Shown here piece after piece: positions 45,421-54,407 of a stretch of 64,000 nucleotides of DNA (its first letter is position 1; every line of letters begins with the position of its first letter). Source of the DNA: Streptomyces cucumeris (GTDB taxonomy: Bacteria > Actinomycetota > Actinomycetes > Streptomycetales > Streptomycetaceae). The notes below the pieces were generated by a model. That model had not been told where the DNA came from and searched no databases. It worked only from the letters and a program-made list of their open reading frames with translations. The translations under genes and the position numbers were made by a program. The DNA lies in NCBI RefSeq assembly GCF_024295805.1, contig NZ_JANCLX010000005.1, positions 275,095 through 339,094 on the forward strand, read 5' to 3'.

Positions 45421-46615
45421 GCGGAACCGCGGGTGCGAGCGCGTCGCCCCGGGCGAGGCGGGAGCCCACACGCCCGGCGGCGACCAGGGCCGCACCCGCG
45501 GCGCGGGGCCGCCGCGCTGGCCGACAGGCTTCCCGCCGTACGGTCACACGGCGGAACGCCGGAAGGCCCGGCAGGACACGCGACTCCCGCCCTGGCCAGG
45601 CCCGCGTCCCGCGCCGCCCACGCCGCCGGGCACAGGGACCGCGGCGGAGGCCCGGGCCCTTCCCCGGCACCGGGACGCGGACACATGACCGCTCGCTCCC
45701 CGGCCGACCCGGCCCGCAGCCGAAGCCAGGGTTACGCCCGTGCCCTCCGCATGACCAGCGGGCCCCGCCCTACGGTCACGCCGCGAAGGCCCGGCAGGGC
45801 GCACGGCCCGCACCGAGGGCCGGAACGACGCCCGCGCCACCCCGCCGCCGGACGGTCGCGGGAAAGCGGAGGGGCTTCCGGCAGCACCGGGACGCGGACA
45901 CATGACCGCTCCCCGGCCGACCCAGCCCGCGCACGCCCCGCAGCCGGAGCCAGGGTTACGCCCGCACCCTCCGCATGACCCGCAGGCCCCCGCCATACGG
46001 TCACGCCGCGAAGGCCCGGCAGGGCGCACGGCCCGCGGGGGAGGGCCGGGCCCTTCGTTTCCCCGGCGCCGGAGCGCGGACACAACACCGCTCGCTCCCC
46101 GGCCGACCCGGCCCGCAGGGCGCACACGCACGCCAGAGCCAGGGTTTCGCCCGCACCTTCCGCAGTGCGGGGCCGCCGCATGACCCGCAGGCCCCCGCCA
46201 TACGGTCACGCCCGGCAGGACGCGCGACTCCCGCCGGGCCCGGACGGCGTCCCACGCCACTCCGCCGCCGGACGCCGGGCGCGCGGGGAGGGCGGGCCAT
46301 CCGCTCCCCCGGCGCCGGGGGCGCGGCGCACGACCGCCCGCTCCCGCTCCCGCGGCCGGGATGCCGCCCGCAGGGCCCCGCCGCGGACATCGCGTCCGGC
46401 CGGCGTTGCCGGGCCGGGCCCGGCGGGCCGCGCCGCCTGCGGCGGAGACGCATAGACGCTCTGGGGCCGGGCACCCGATCAGCCACCGCCCCGGCGGGTC
46501 CGGTCCGCCGGCCGGGGGCGGGCAGTCGCCCGGCCGACCGGCACGGCGGGATTGACCCCGCCCGTGCCCCTGCTTAGCGTCCCGTTGAAGATCCCCGACG
46601 AGCAACGGAGCCCTC
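45421..46615. repeat. 1.2-kb gene-free field of degenerate direct repeats
   Basis: No supportable gene. A unit of roughly 180-230 bp recurs in degenerate form. Landmarks: TACGGTCAC at 45539, 45771, 45996 and 46201; AGCCAGGGTT-(A/T)-CGCCCG at 45724, 45948 and 46137; GGACACA-(TG/AC)-ACCGCT near 45679, 45896 and 46078, each followed by CCCCGGCCGACCC. The copies share the order of landmarks but differ by small insertions, so this is an old tandem duplication. The field is extremely GC-rich, with long open frames on both strands that only reflect base composition. It separates the methyltransferase gene from the isomerase at 46616. Confidence 0.75.
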
Positions 46616-47413
46616 ATGAAGCTCGCCTTCTCCACCCTCGGCGTCCCCGGTATGGCCGTGCACGACGTGGTCCGGCTCGCCGCCGACAGTGGGTATCACG
46701 GAGTGGAGCTGCGGGCCCATCCCGAGGAGCCGGTGCATCCGGGGATCGGGGGCGCGGAGCGGGCGCAGGTGGTGGAGGAGTTCGCCGGGGGCGGGATCGA
46801 CGTACTGGCCGTGGCCGGGTACGCGCGGGTCGCCGCGGCGGGGCCCGACGAGCCGGTGCTGGCCGAGCTGAGCGGTCTGGTCCGGCTCGCGCACGATCTG
46901 GGCGCGCCCCACGTCCGGGTGTTCCCCGGCGGCGGGGACCAGGACATCGCGGAGGCCGACGCCACCGCCGCCCGGCGGCTGGCCGCCGCCGCGCCGGAGG
47001 CGGCCGGGCTGGGGGTGCGGCTGCTGCTGGAGACCCATGACTCGCATCCGGCCGGTGCGGACGCGGCACGGATCCTCGGGCCCGTCGGACACGGCAGTGT
47101 CGGGGCGCTGTGGGACGTGATGCACACCTGGCTGGCCGGGGAGGACCCCGCGACCAGCTATCCGGCGCTCGCCCCGCAGCTTGGCTATGTGCAGGTCAAG
47201 GACATCGCCTCGGCCGACGACACCACCCCGCTGCCGCTGGGCGCCGGGGTGCTGCCGCTCACCGAGTGCGTGGAGCTGCTCAGCCGTGAGGGCTGGGACG
47301 GCTGGCTGTGCTGGGAGTACGAGAAGCGCTGGTACCCGCAGGCTCCGGAGCTGCCGGGACTGCTCGCTCCGGGCCGCGAGCATCTGCTGCGGCTGCTGGC
47401 CGACGCGGCCTGA
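46616..47413 (+). CDS. sugar phosphate isomerase/epimerase (TIM barrel)
   Basis: AP_endonuc_2-family TIM barrel of 265 residues. It begins MKLAFSTLGVPGMAVHDVVR, then GYHGVELRAHPEEPVHPG, VRLLLETHDSHPAGADAARI (Glu ligand), GALWDVMHTWLAGEDP (Asp/His ligands), LGYVQVKDIA and GWLCWEYEKRW (last Glu). The metal-site pattern is complete. The ATG at 46616 has GAGCAACGGAG upstream. It stands alone after the repeat field, and its last 134 bp overlap the tail of the convergent EamA gene. Substrate unknown. Confidence 0.87.
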   Translation: MKLAFSTLGVPGMAVHDVVRLAADSGYHGVELRAHPEEPVHPGIGGAERAQVVEEFAGGGIDVLAVAGYARVAAAGPDEPVLAELSGLVRLAHDLGAPHVRVFPGGGDQDIAEADATAARRLAAAAPEAAGLGVRLLLETHDSHPAGADAARILGPVGHGSVGALWDVMHTWLAGEDPATSYPALAPQLGYVQVKDIASADDTTPLPLGAGVLPLTECVELLSREGWDGWLCWEYEKRWYPQAPELPGLLAPGREHLLRLLADAA

Positions 47414-48347
47414 GCAAACGGCCGAGCGGCAGGCCCGGCCCGGACGCATCACGCTGCCCGAGCGCCGCGCGCGGCCCGCGCGCCCCGCGCCACCGGGCCG
47501 CCGGGAGCGACGTCAGCGCCACCCCGCCGACCAGCAGCGCGGCCGCCAGCCAGCGCGCCGGGCTGATCCCCTCCCCCAGCACCAGCGCCGCCGAGGACAT
47601 CCCGAAGACCGGCACGAGCAGCGAGAAGGGCGCGACCGCCGAGGCGTCGTAAGTACGCAGCAGGAAACCCCACACCCCGAAGCCGAACACGGTGGTGACC
47701 CAGGCGACATAGACGATCGTGCCCGCCCCGGCCCAGTCGATCCGGGCCAGCGCCTGGAGATCGGGGTCGGCGCCCTCGAACATCAGCGAGAGGCCGAGCA
47801 GCGGCAGCACCGGCACCAGGCTCACCCACACCATGAAGGCGAGGGCGTCCGGCGGTGCGGCCTTGCGGGTGAGGACGTTGGAGACGCCCCAGAAGGCCGC
47901 CGCCGCGATCACCAGCACAAAGCCGAGCAGCGGTCCCGAGGTGCCCTCGTCGGCGGCGGCCACCGCGATCCCGGCGAGGGCGACGCCCATGCCCAGCAGC
48001 CGTACCCGGGTGGGGCGTTCGGCCAGGAAGACGGCGGCGAAGAGCGCGGTGAAGACCGCCTGGATCTGGAGCACCAGTGAGGAGAGACCGGCGGGCATCC
48101 CCTCGTGCATCCCGATGAACAGCAGCCCGAACTTGGCCACGCCCAGCGCGAGTCCGACCCCGAGGACCCAGCGCCAGGCGACCTTGGGCGGTCCGACGAA
48201 GAACACCGCGGGCAGCGCGGCCACCAGGAACCGCAGGGCGCAGAAGAGCAGCGGGGGGAAGTGGTCGAGCCCCACTTCGATCACCGTGAAGTTGACGCCC
48301 CACGCGGCCGCGACGAGGACGGCGAGGGCGATGTGTGCAGGTCGCAT
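47280..48347 (-). CDS. EamA/DMT family transporter with C-terminal extension
   Basis: Membrane protein of 355 residues. The first 285 or so form the usual ten helices in two EamA repeats (IALAVLVAAAWGVNFTVIEVGLDHFPPL; LLGFVLVIAAAAFWGVSNVLTRK; PFSLLVPVFGMSSAALVLGEGISPARWLAAALLVGG). The protein should end near VALTSLPAARW, but the frame continues for about 70 Arg/Ala/Pro-rich residues to a stop inside the convergent isomerase gene. The tail may be real but untypical, or reflect a lost stop or indel near 47490. The ATG at 48347 fits the family start MRPAHIALA, though no strong ribosome site is seen. Likely an exporter of small metabolites, divergent from LysR. Confidence 0.83.
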   Translation of the reverse strand: MRPAHIALAVLVAAAWGVNFTVIEVGLDHFPPLLFCALRFLVAALPAVFFVGPPKVAWRWVLGVGLALGVAKFGLLFIGMHEGMPAGLSSLVLQIQAVFTALFAAVFLAERPTRVRLLGMGVALAGIAVAAADEGTSGPLLGFVLVIAAAAFWGVSNVLTRKAAPPDALAFMVWVSLVPVLPLLGLSLMFEGADPDLQALARIDWAGAGTIVYVAWVTTVFGFGVWGFLLRTYDASAVAPFSLLVPVFGMSSAALVLGEGISPARWLAAALLVGGVALTSLPAARWRGARGPRAALGQRDASGPGLPLGRLLRPRRPAAAADARGPERAVPAAPEPAGTSASRTPSTASRPSPHG

Positions 48348-48390
48348 GGGTCGAGGATCACGTCCCTCGACCTTGTAGCACCAGCGCGGA

Positions 48391-48408
48391 TATCTGCATG
48401 GTTGGATA
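48391..48408. promoter_or_regulatory. candidate LysR-type site between EamA and LysR genes
   Basis: TATC-N10-GATA (48391-48394 and 48405-48408) is an interrupted dyad of the kind LysR proteins recognise (T-N11-A geometry). It sits in the 113-bp divergent gap in an AT-richer patch. Confidence 0.5.
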
Positions 48409-48460
48409 CAGCGAATGTGAAAGGTGCCATCAGCGCACCCGGTGAGAGGGAGGGCGGCCC

Positions 48461-49375
48461 ATGCTGGATCTGGCCCGGCTGCGGGCTCTGCACGCGGTCG
48501 CCGTGCACGGGTCGGTGAGCGCGGCGGCGACGGCGCTCGGCTACACCCCGTCCGCGGTGTCGCAGCAGATCGCCAAGTTGGAGCGGGAGACCCGCACCAC
48601 CCTGCTGGAACGCCAGGGCCGGGGCATCGCGCTGACCGACGCGGCCCGGCACCTGGCCGCCACCGCCCAGCAGTTGCTGGCCATCGTCGAGCAGGCGGAG
48701 ACGACCCTGGAGGAGCGGCGCGGCCGGCCCACCGGGCGGCTGGTGATCGGCGCGTTCGCCACCGCGGCACGCGGTCTGATGCCCCCGGTGCTGGCGCGGA
48801 TGCGCGAGGAGCACCCCTCGCTGGACGCCCGGCTGCTGGAGGTGGACCCGCATCTGTCGGTGGACCTCGTGGCGCAGGGCGTGATCGACATGGCGGTCGC
48901 CCACGACTGGGACATCGCGCCGCTGCCCGCCCCGGAGGGCCTGGAGCGGGCGGTCATCGGGGACGACGCCTGCGACATCCTGGCCCCGGCCGGACATCCG
49001 CTGGCCGTACGCGGCCGGGAGCGCCCGCTGAGCCGCGACGATCTGCCGGGCCGGCGCTGGATCTGCCAGCCGCCGGGGTCGGTGTGCCACGACTGGCTGG
49101 TCCGTACGCTGCGGGCGACGGGCCATGAACCGGACCTCGCCTACCAGGCGGCGGAGAACCACACCCAGGTCGCGCTGGTCGCGGCCGGTCTCGGTATCGC
49201 CCTGATGCCCCGTCTGGGGCGCGGCACGCTGCCGGAGGGGGTGACGGCGGTGCCCCTCGAACCGGTCCCGGTGCGACGGCTGTACGCGCTGTGGCGCACC
49301 GGCGCCTCCCGCCGTCCCGCCATCACCGAGACCGTCCGTCTGCTGCGCGAGCTCTGGCCCCAGCGCACCACGTGA
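48461..49375 (+). CDS. LysR family transcriptional regulator
   Basis: Regulator of 304 residues. The N-terminal winged HTH is LDLARLRALHAVAVHGSVSAAATALGYTPSAVSQQIAKLERE; the substrate-binding domain follows (GRLVIGAFATAARGLMPPVLARMREEHPSL; GLGIALMPRLGRGTLPEGV). The ATG at 48461 opens MLDLARLRALHAV, the usual LysR start. Divergent from the EamA exporter, a classic LysR-exporter pair, so it probably activates that exporter in response to the transported compound. Confidence 0.93.
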   Translation: MLDLARLRALHAVAVHGSVSAAATALGYTPSAVSQQIAKLERETRTTLLERQGRGIALTDAARHLAATAQQLLAIVEQAETTLEERRGRPTGRLVIGAFATAARGLMPPVLARMREEHPSLDARLLEVDPHLSVDLVAQGVIDMAVAHDWDIAPLPAPEGLERAVIGDDACDILAPAGHPLAVRGRERPLSRDDLPGRRWICQPPGSVCHDWLVRTLRATGHEPDLAYQAAENHTQVALVAAGLGIALMPRLGRGTLPEGVTAVPLEPVPVRRLYALWRTGASRRPAITETVRLLRELWPQRTT

Positions 49376-49386
49376 ACCCCTGCCCC

Positions 49387-49408
49387 GGCCGGGCTCCATG
49401 GCCCGGCC
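49387..49408. terminator. hairpin after the LysR gene
   Basis: GGCCGGGC (49387-49394) pairs perfectly with GCCCGGCC (49401-49408) across a 6-base loop, 12 bp past the LysR stop. Confidence 0.6.
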
Positions 49409-49511
49409 GCCCCGGCTCGGCTCGCCGGCCCGGCCGGGCCCACTGGCCTGCCTGACGCGGCAGAAGGTCCGGTTCCCGGCGCGGGCCGGGAGACGCTGTC
49501 ACCATGGGCGG

Positions 49512-50120
49512 GTGAGTCCCGCTCCTCACCACGGCGAGAGCGCCGCGTCGCACCCGGAACCGGCCCACCGCGTCCGCCACGCCCGCCGCGCGGTGGCGGC
49601 GTCGCTGCTGGCCGTGTCGCTGATCGCCGTCTCCGCCGCCTGCGACCGGCAGGACCCCGCCCCCGGCACGCACCCCTCCGCCAGCTTCCCCAGCGCCTCC
49701 GGCACCTCCCCGTCCCGTCACGACGGGCGGATCGACACCGGGTCCGCCCATGTCACCAGCGGCTCTGGCGGGGTCCCGGAGGTCCACGCCGTGCTCCGGA
49801 ACGAGGCCGAGCTCAGCGCCTTCGCCCACCGCTTCGGCAACCGGGCAGACGCCATCACCGACGCGGCCCGGACCACCGACTTCTCACGGACCGCACTGGT
49901 GGGCTGGTCCCTCACCACCGGATGCGCGAAGTGGCCGTCGGCGACGCTGCGGCGGTCCGGTCAGCGGCTGACCCTCATCGCCGGACGGCATCCCCCACCA
50001 CCGCCGGAATGCTTCGTACCGTTCCATCTGATCGCCGTCTTCACCGTACCGAAGGAACGACTTCCATCAGAACCGGTCTTCTCCCGACCGAAGTTGAACC
50101 GAAAAGGCGATTCCCATTGA
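49512..50120 (+). CDS. putative lipoprotein of unknown function
   Basis: Protein of 202 residues with a long basic N-terminus and one hydrophobic segment (AVAASLLAVSLIAVSAACDRQ), ending in a Cys that could be lipid-modified, although the lipobox (SAAC) is imperfect. A Pro/Ser-rich linker follows, then a compact domain (VPEVHAVLRNEAELSAFAHRFG; TALVGWSLTTGCAKWPSATLRR; PECFVPFHLIAVF) with two further cysteines. The GTG at 49512 gives VSPAPHHGESAAS; a nearer start cannot be excluded. It ends 75 bp before the GH3 gene and may be co-transcribed with it. Family not recognised. Confidence 0.65.
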   Translation: MSPAPHHGESAASHPEPAHRVRHARRAVAASLLAVSLIAVSAACDRQDPAPGTHPSASFPSASGTSPSRHDGRIDTGSAHVTSGSGGVPEVHAVLRNEAELSAFAHRFGNRADAITDAARTTDFSRTALVGWSLTTGCAKWPSATLRRSGQRLTLIAGRHPPPPPECFVPFHLIAVFTVPKERLPSEPVFSRPKLNRKGDSH

Positions 50121-50195
50121 CCCGGGTCCGCTGTGCACTGAACCGTGTCATAGCAACCGCCAGCCGCCCCCTCCACCCCGACGGAAGGAGTGCGG

Positions 50196-52142
50196 GTGCC
50201 CGAGCCCACGTCACGCCGCGCCCTGCTCGCCGCCACCGCCGCCACCGTGGCCGCCGCCGCGACCGCCTGCGCACCGGGGGCGTCCGGTAACGCCCCGGCG
50301 CGCCACCCGTCCTCCGCCACCACCTCCCCGGCCCGCTCCGGCGGCGGGGCGGGCGCGGCCGGGGAGCGGACCGCGGCGCGCCGCGAGGGCACCGCCCGTA
50401 GCCGGCACCGCGACCGCGTCGACGCGCTGATCGGGCGGATGACGCTCGACCAGAAGATCGGCCAGCTCTTCGTGATGCGGGTGTACGGGCACTCGGCCAC
50501 CGCACCCGACCCCGCCGATGTCGCCGCGAACCAGAAGGAGCTGGGCGTCGCCAACGCCGCCGAGCTGATCGCCAAGTACCACGTCGGCGGGATCATCTAC
50601 TTCGGCTGGACGCACAACATCCGCGATCCCCACCAGGTCGCCGCACTCTCCAACGGCATCCAGAAGGCCGCACTGCGGGACCGCCGGGCCCCCGTGCCCC
50701 TGCTGCTCTCCACGGACCAGGAGCACGGCATCGTGGCCCGTGTCGGGGCCCCCGCCACGCTCCTGCCCGGCGCGATGGCGCTCGGCGCGGGCGGCAGCGC
50801 GAAGGACGCCCGCACCGCGGGCCGGATCGCCGGGGCCGAACTGGCCGCCCTCGGCATCCGCCAGGACTACGCCCCGGTCGCGGACGTCAACGTCAATCCG
50901 GCCAACCCGGTGATCGGGGTGCGGTCCTTCGGGGCCGATCCGCGGGCTGCCGCCCGGCTGGTCGCCGCCCAGGTCGCCGGGTACCAGAGCGCGGGGGTGG
51001 CGGCCACGGCCAAGCACTTCCCCGGGCACGGCGACACCACCGTGGACAGCCATGTGGGACTGCCGGTGATCACCCACTCCCGCTCGGAGTGGGAGCGGCT
51101 GGACGCGCCGCCGTTCCGCGCCGCCATCGAGGCGGGCATCGACTCGATCATGACCGCGCATCTGCTGTTCCCGGCCCTGGACCCGGCCGACGACCCCGCC
51201 ACCCTCTCCCGGCCCATCCTCACCGGTGTGCTGCGCGAGGAACTCGGCTACGACGGTGTGGTGGTCACCGACTCGCTCGGCATGCAGGGCGTACGGGAGA
51301 AGTACGGGGACGACCGGGTGCCGGTGCTCGCGCTCAAGGCGGGTGTGGACCAGTTGCTGAATCCGCCGGACCTGGCCGCCGCCTGGCGCGGGATGCACCG
51401 GGCCGTCCGGGAGGGTGAGATCACCGAGGCCCGGATCGACACCTCGCTGCGGCGGATCCTGGAACTCAAGGCGCGCCGCGGCCTGTTCGACGACCCGTAC
51501 ACCAGCGCGCGGGAGGTGGACCGCACGGTGGGCACCGCCAAGCACCGCGCCGCCGCCGACCGGATCGCCGACCGCACCACCACGCTGCTCACCAACCGCG
51601 AGGGGCTGCTGCCGCTGTCCCGCAAACGCCACCGCCGCGTCCTGGTGGTGGGGGTGGACCCTGCCGCGCCGTCCGGCACCGGCGGGCCGCCCACGGCCGT
51701 GCTCGCGCGCGCCCTGAGCGGGCTCGGCTTCACGGCGGAGGCGCTGTCCACCGGTACGGGCACCGCGCCGGACCCCTCGCCCGCCCGGATCGACGAGGCG
51801 GTCGCGGAGGCCCGGGACCGGGACGCGGTGGTGGTGGCGACGTACAACGTGGGCGCCGGATCGTCGCAGCGGACCCTGGTCGCCGCGCTGGTGGCCACCG
51901 GGACGCCGGTGGTGCACCTGGCCGTCCGCAACCCGTACGACATCGCGCGGCTGCACGGCGCGGACACCGAGCCCGGGGCATCGCTCGCCGCATACTCGTG
52001 GACGGACGTGGAACTGCGCGCGGCGGCCGGGGTGATCGCGGGGAAGACCGATCCGCGCGGACGGCTGCCGGTGGCGGTCCGGGACGCGGCCGAGCCGTCC
52101 CGGGTGCTCTACCCGATCGGGCACGGTCTGTCCTACGACTGA
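50196..52142 (+). CDS. glycoside hydrolase family 3 protein (beta-N-acetylhexosaminidase-like), exported
   Basis: Secreted or anchored GH3 enzyme of 648 residues. A twin-Arg signal (TSRRALLAATAATVAAAATAC) ends in a Cys, suggesting a Tat lipoprotein. The catalytic barrel contains GRMTLDQKIGQLFVMRVYG, the NagZ-type motif KHFPGHGDT at about 273-281 with its Asp-Ser-His loop (VDSHVGLPVI), and the nucleophile region GVVVTDSLGM near residue 358. A GH3 C-terminal domain follows (RTTTLLTNREGLLPLSRKRHRRVLVVG to GHGLSYD). The KHFPGHG motif points to N-acetylglucosaminidase rather than beta-glucosidase activity. The GTG at 50196 follows AAGGAG at 5 bases; a GTG at 50190 overlaps that site. Likely role: turnover of wall or chitin fragments. 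Confidence 0.92.
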   Translation: MPEPTSRRALLAATAATVAAAATACAPGASGNAPARHPSSATTSPARSGGGAGAAGERTAARREGTARSRHRDRVDALIGRMTLDQKIGQLFVMRVYGHSATAPDPADVAANQKELGVANAAELIAKYHVGGIIYFGWTHNIRDPHQVAALSNGIQKAALRDRRAPVPLLLSTDQEHGIVARVGAPATLLPGAMALGAGGSAKDARTAGRIAGAELAALGIRQDYAPVADVNVNPANPVIGVRSFGADPRAAARLVAAQVAGYQSAGVAATAKHFPGHGDTTVDSHVGLPVITHSRSEWERLDAPPFRAAIEAGIDSIMTAHLLFPALDPADDPATLSRPILTGVLREELGYDGVVVTDSLGMQGVREKYGDDRVPVLALKAGVDQLLNPPDLAAAWRGMHRAVREGEITEARIDTSLRRILELKARRGLFDDPYTSAREVDRTVGTAKHRAAADRIADRTTTLLTNREGLLPLSRKRHRRVLVVGVDPAAPSGTGGPPTAVLARALSGLGFTAEALSTGTGTAPDPSPARIDEAVAEARDRDAVVVATYNVGAGSSQRTLVAALVATGTPVVHLAVRNPYDIARLHGADTEPGASLAAYSWTDVELRAAAGVIAGKTDPRGRLPVAVRDAAEPSRVLYPIGHGLSYD

Positions 52143-52175
52143 CCCGGCTGACCGCGGAGAGCCTGAGAAACGGAA

Positions 52176-52203
52176 GGGGCCGGGGGCTGCCGCCCCCGGC
52201 CCC
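52176..52203. terminator. terminator between GH3 and peptidase genes
   Basis: Perfect 12-bp stem GGGGCCGGGGGC (52176-52187) / GCCCCCGGCCCC (52192-52203) with a 4-base loop, 34 bp after the GH3 stop and before the convergent peptidase stop at 52249. Suitable for both directions. Confidence 0.8.
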
Positions 52204-52248
52204 GTGGACCCCCGTCCCGCCGGAACGGGGACGAGGGATCCGGACCGC

Positions 52249-53652
52249 TTACGGCCGCAGCACCGGATGGCGCTCGACGTCCCGCTTGTCCAGCCGCTTG
52301 TCGGACGGCGCCAGCGGCTTCCCGGCCGGGGAGACCCCCGCCCACCGCTGGACCGCCGCGGTGGCCTTGGCCTTCTCACCGGCGGTCAGTCCGGCGATGT
52401 TCGAGCCGTGGTTGCCGCCCGCGACGGTGTAGACGTAACTGTCCTCGGAGCCCTTGCCGAGCCGGAACGGCTCCGCGCCCCACGGGTCGTTCTGCCCGTA
52501 CACGAACATCATCCGCTGCGAGTCATGGCGCACCCAGTTGTCCACGTCGCGCATCGCCCGGTTCTTGAAGTGCATGGGGATGTCCCGGGGGACGTAGTTG
52601 CGCGGGGCGTAGATGCCGGGGTAGCGCAGCAGCCCGTCCAGGTGGGGGGTGCGGAAGGTGGGCGAGCCCAGTTCGGTGCCCGCCTGGTAGTAGTACGGCG
52701 TGTAGGTCTCCAGGCCCTGGTCGGTGTAGGCCGAGAAGCCGGAGATCGTGTCGATGAAGTCATAGAGCTCATCGGTCGTGGCGGTGGCCGCGGGGACATC
52801 CGCGCAGTCCTTCTCCAGGCTGTACTGCCAGAAGGCCCACACCAGGTCCAGGACCACGTTCTCGTACGCCTTGTCGGCGCTGCCGATGACGGAGAAGGTC
52901 TGCTTCTCGTCGTCGGCCCACTTCTGGTAGCGCGCCACGATCTCGTCACGGCGCACCAGCGCCTCGCGCTGGACCGCGTTGAGCTTGGAGCGGCACTCGG
53001 CGGTGCCGACGCCGCGGAAGAACCGGTCGTAGGCCGAGTCCTCCTTGTTCACCACGTCGTTGGGGGCGACGTAGGCGACCGTTCCGGCCATGTCGCGCGG
53101 GAAGAAGCGGCGGTAGTAGGTCGCCGTCATCCCGCCCTTGCTGCCGCCGGTGGCCAGCCACCTCTCACCGTAGACGGGCTTCAGCGCCCGGTAGAGGCGG
53201 TGCTGGTCACTGGCTGCCTGCCAGATGTCCAGCTTCGACCAGTCGGCGGGCTGCGGCCGGGACGGCGTGAAGAATCGATACTCCATCGACACCTGGTTGC
53301 CGTCCACGAGCTGCGTCGGCTCACTGCGGCGCGGCGTGGTGGTGACGTTGTAGCCTGAGGTGTAGAACACCGTCGGCCGGTCGGTCGCCTTGTGCAGCAG
53401 GGTGAACCGCTGCTTGAAGGTCCCCTTCGACGGATGCCGGTGATCCACCGGCTGGGTGTAGTTGAAGACGAGGAAGCGGTAGCCCTCGTAGGGCTTCTCC
53501 TCGACAAAGCTCATCCCCGGAATGGCGAGGACGCGTTCCTTGATGTCCGACTGCTGGGGCGCGGCCGGGCGCGCGGAGGCGTTCCCCGCCCCCATTCCGG
53601 CCGCCCCCACGAGTATCACCAGCGACAACAGCCATCTGAGCGCCTTGCCCAT
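52249..53652 (-). CDS. secreted tripeptidyl aminopeptidase (S28/S37-type serine peptidase)
   Basis: Exported serine peptidase of 467 residues. The signal MGKALRWLLSLVILVGAAGM ends near NASARPAAP. The alpha/beta-hydrolase core carries the nucleophile motif ATGGSKGGMTATYYRRFFP, with the acid and base in MFVYGQNDPWGAEPF and VAGGNHGSNI. Segments RFLVFNYTQPVDHRHP and VFYTSGYNVTTTPRRSEPTQLVDG match the Streptomyces PS-10/prolyl tripeptidyl aminopeptidase family. The ATG at 53652 has GAGGAGG 5 bases upstream. It should remove N-terminal tripeptides from extracellular peptides or proenzymes. Single gene. Confidence 0.9.
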   Translation of the reverse strand: MGKALRWLLSLVILVGAAGMGAGNASARPAAPQQSDIKERVLAIPGMSFVEEKPYEGYRFLVFNYTQPVDHRHPSKGTFKQRFTLLHKATDRPTVFYTSGYNVTTTPRRSEPTQLVDGNQVSMEYRFFTPSRPQPADWSKLDIWQAASDQHRLYRALKPVYGERWLATGGSKGGMTATYYRRFFPRDMAGTVAYVAPNDVVNKEDSAYDRFFRGVGTAECRSKLNAVQREALVRRDEIVARYQKWADDEKQTFSVIGSADKAYENVVLDLVWAFWQYSLEKDCADVPAATATTDELYDFIDTISGFSAYTDQGLETYTPYYYQAGTELGSPTFRTPHLDGLLRYPGIYAPRNYVPRDIPMHFKNRAMRDVDNWVRHDSQRMMFVYGQNDPWGAEPFRLGKGSEDSYVYTVAGGNHGSNIAGLTAGEKAKATAAVQRWAGVSPAGKPLAPSDKRLDKRDVERHPVLRP

Positions 53653-53813
53653 GCGGCCTCCTCTTCTTCTTCCCCTGGTTTCCCATGAATTCGCACAGGT
53701 CGCCGAGAACCTACTCGGGCCACACCCGGACCCGCTAGTGGTCTCTCCCCCATACCAACCCACGTCCGGATACGGAGAGTTGTTACCCCCGCCCTCTTTC
53801 GTAGCGGGCTGTG

Positions 53814-54275
53814 ATGGCCCATGCTGCGTACATGGACCGAGACGAACGGCACGACCGGAGTGAACGGGCCGAGCGGCTGACGCGGTATCTGACGGAACTG
53901 CAGGAACGGATCGATCCGCGCTCGCTCGAGCTGCTGATGCGGCTGCTGCGCGAGCTGAGCACATCACCGGCCGTCCGTGGGGGCACCTATGAGCTCGGTA
54001 TGGGACCGGAGGAGAAAGAGCTGTTCACCCCTGCTCTGCAGGCCGAACTGCTGGTGCTGTTCGGTCTGCTCACCTCTCAGGACGAGCGGGTGGTGGTCGA
54101 CCTCGGCGACAGTCCGCACGCCAAGGGGATGAAGGTGCTGGTGCCCGAGGAGCGCGCGGGTGACCCCGATTATCTGCACCGCCACAAGCAGCGGGTGGCC
54201 GCCGAGGCCGAGCAGCGGGAGCGGGACCGCCTGGAGGTGGAGGGCATCGCGCGGGTCAGCGGGATGGAGCCCTGA
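53814..54275 (+). CDS. conserved hydrophilic protein of unknown function
   Basis: Soluble charged protein of 153 residues without membrane segments or cysteines. The N-terminal part is helical and Arg/Glu-rich (DERHDRSERAERLTRYLTEL), the middle reads GTYELGMGPEEKELFTPALQAELLVLFGLL, and the tail is a probable coiled coil (HKQRVAAEAEQRERDRLEVEG). The start is uncertain among 53811 (GTG), 53814 (ATG) and 53832 (ATG), because none has a good ribosome site. It is divergent from the peptidase gene and convergent with the ABC exporter. Family not recognised. Confidence 0.7.
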   Translation: MAHAAYMDRDERHDRSERAERLTRYLTELQERIDPRSLELLMRLLRELSTSPAVRGGTYELGMGPEEKELFTPALQAELLVLFGLLTSQDERVVVDLGDSPHAKGMKVLVPEERAGDPDYLHRHKQRVAAEAEQRERDRLEVEGIARVSGMEP

Positions 54276-54287
54276 CCCTCACCCAGC

Positions 54288-54315
54288 GTCACTCCTGACG
54301 AACGCCGAGAGTGAC
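54288..54315. terminator. weak hairpin between the hypothetical and ABC exporter genes
   Basis: GTCACTC (54288-54294) and GAGTGAC (54309-54315) form a perfect 7-bp stem 13 bp after the hypothetical gene's stop, between two convergent genes. Confidence 0.5.
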
Positions 54316-54407
54316 GGCGGGCGGGGGCGATCGGCCCGTACGAGCGGACCGGCCGCGCCCCGCGTCGGCTCATCCGGCGCGGGACGTATGACGGCCTGCG
54401 AGACCGC

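Noticed and set aside
45539..46209. CRISPR-like array from the regularly recurring TACGGTCAC
   Set aside because: The spacing is 205-232 bp, the repeats are long and degenerate, the intervening sequence is itself repeated, and there are no cas genes.
45544..46635. A 363-codon leftward frame across the repeat field
   Set aside because: Gly/Arg/Pro-rich with repeated blocks that simply mirror the DNA repeats; no ribosome site and no family resemblance.
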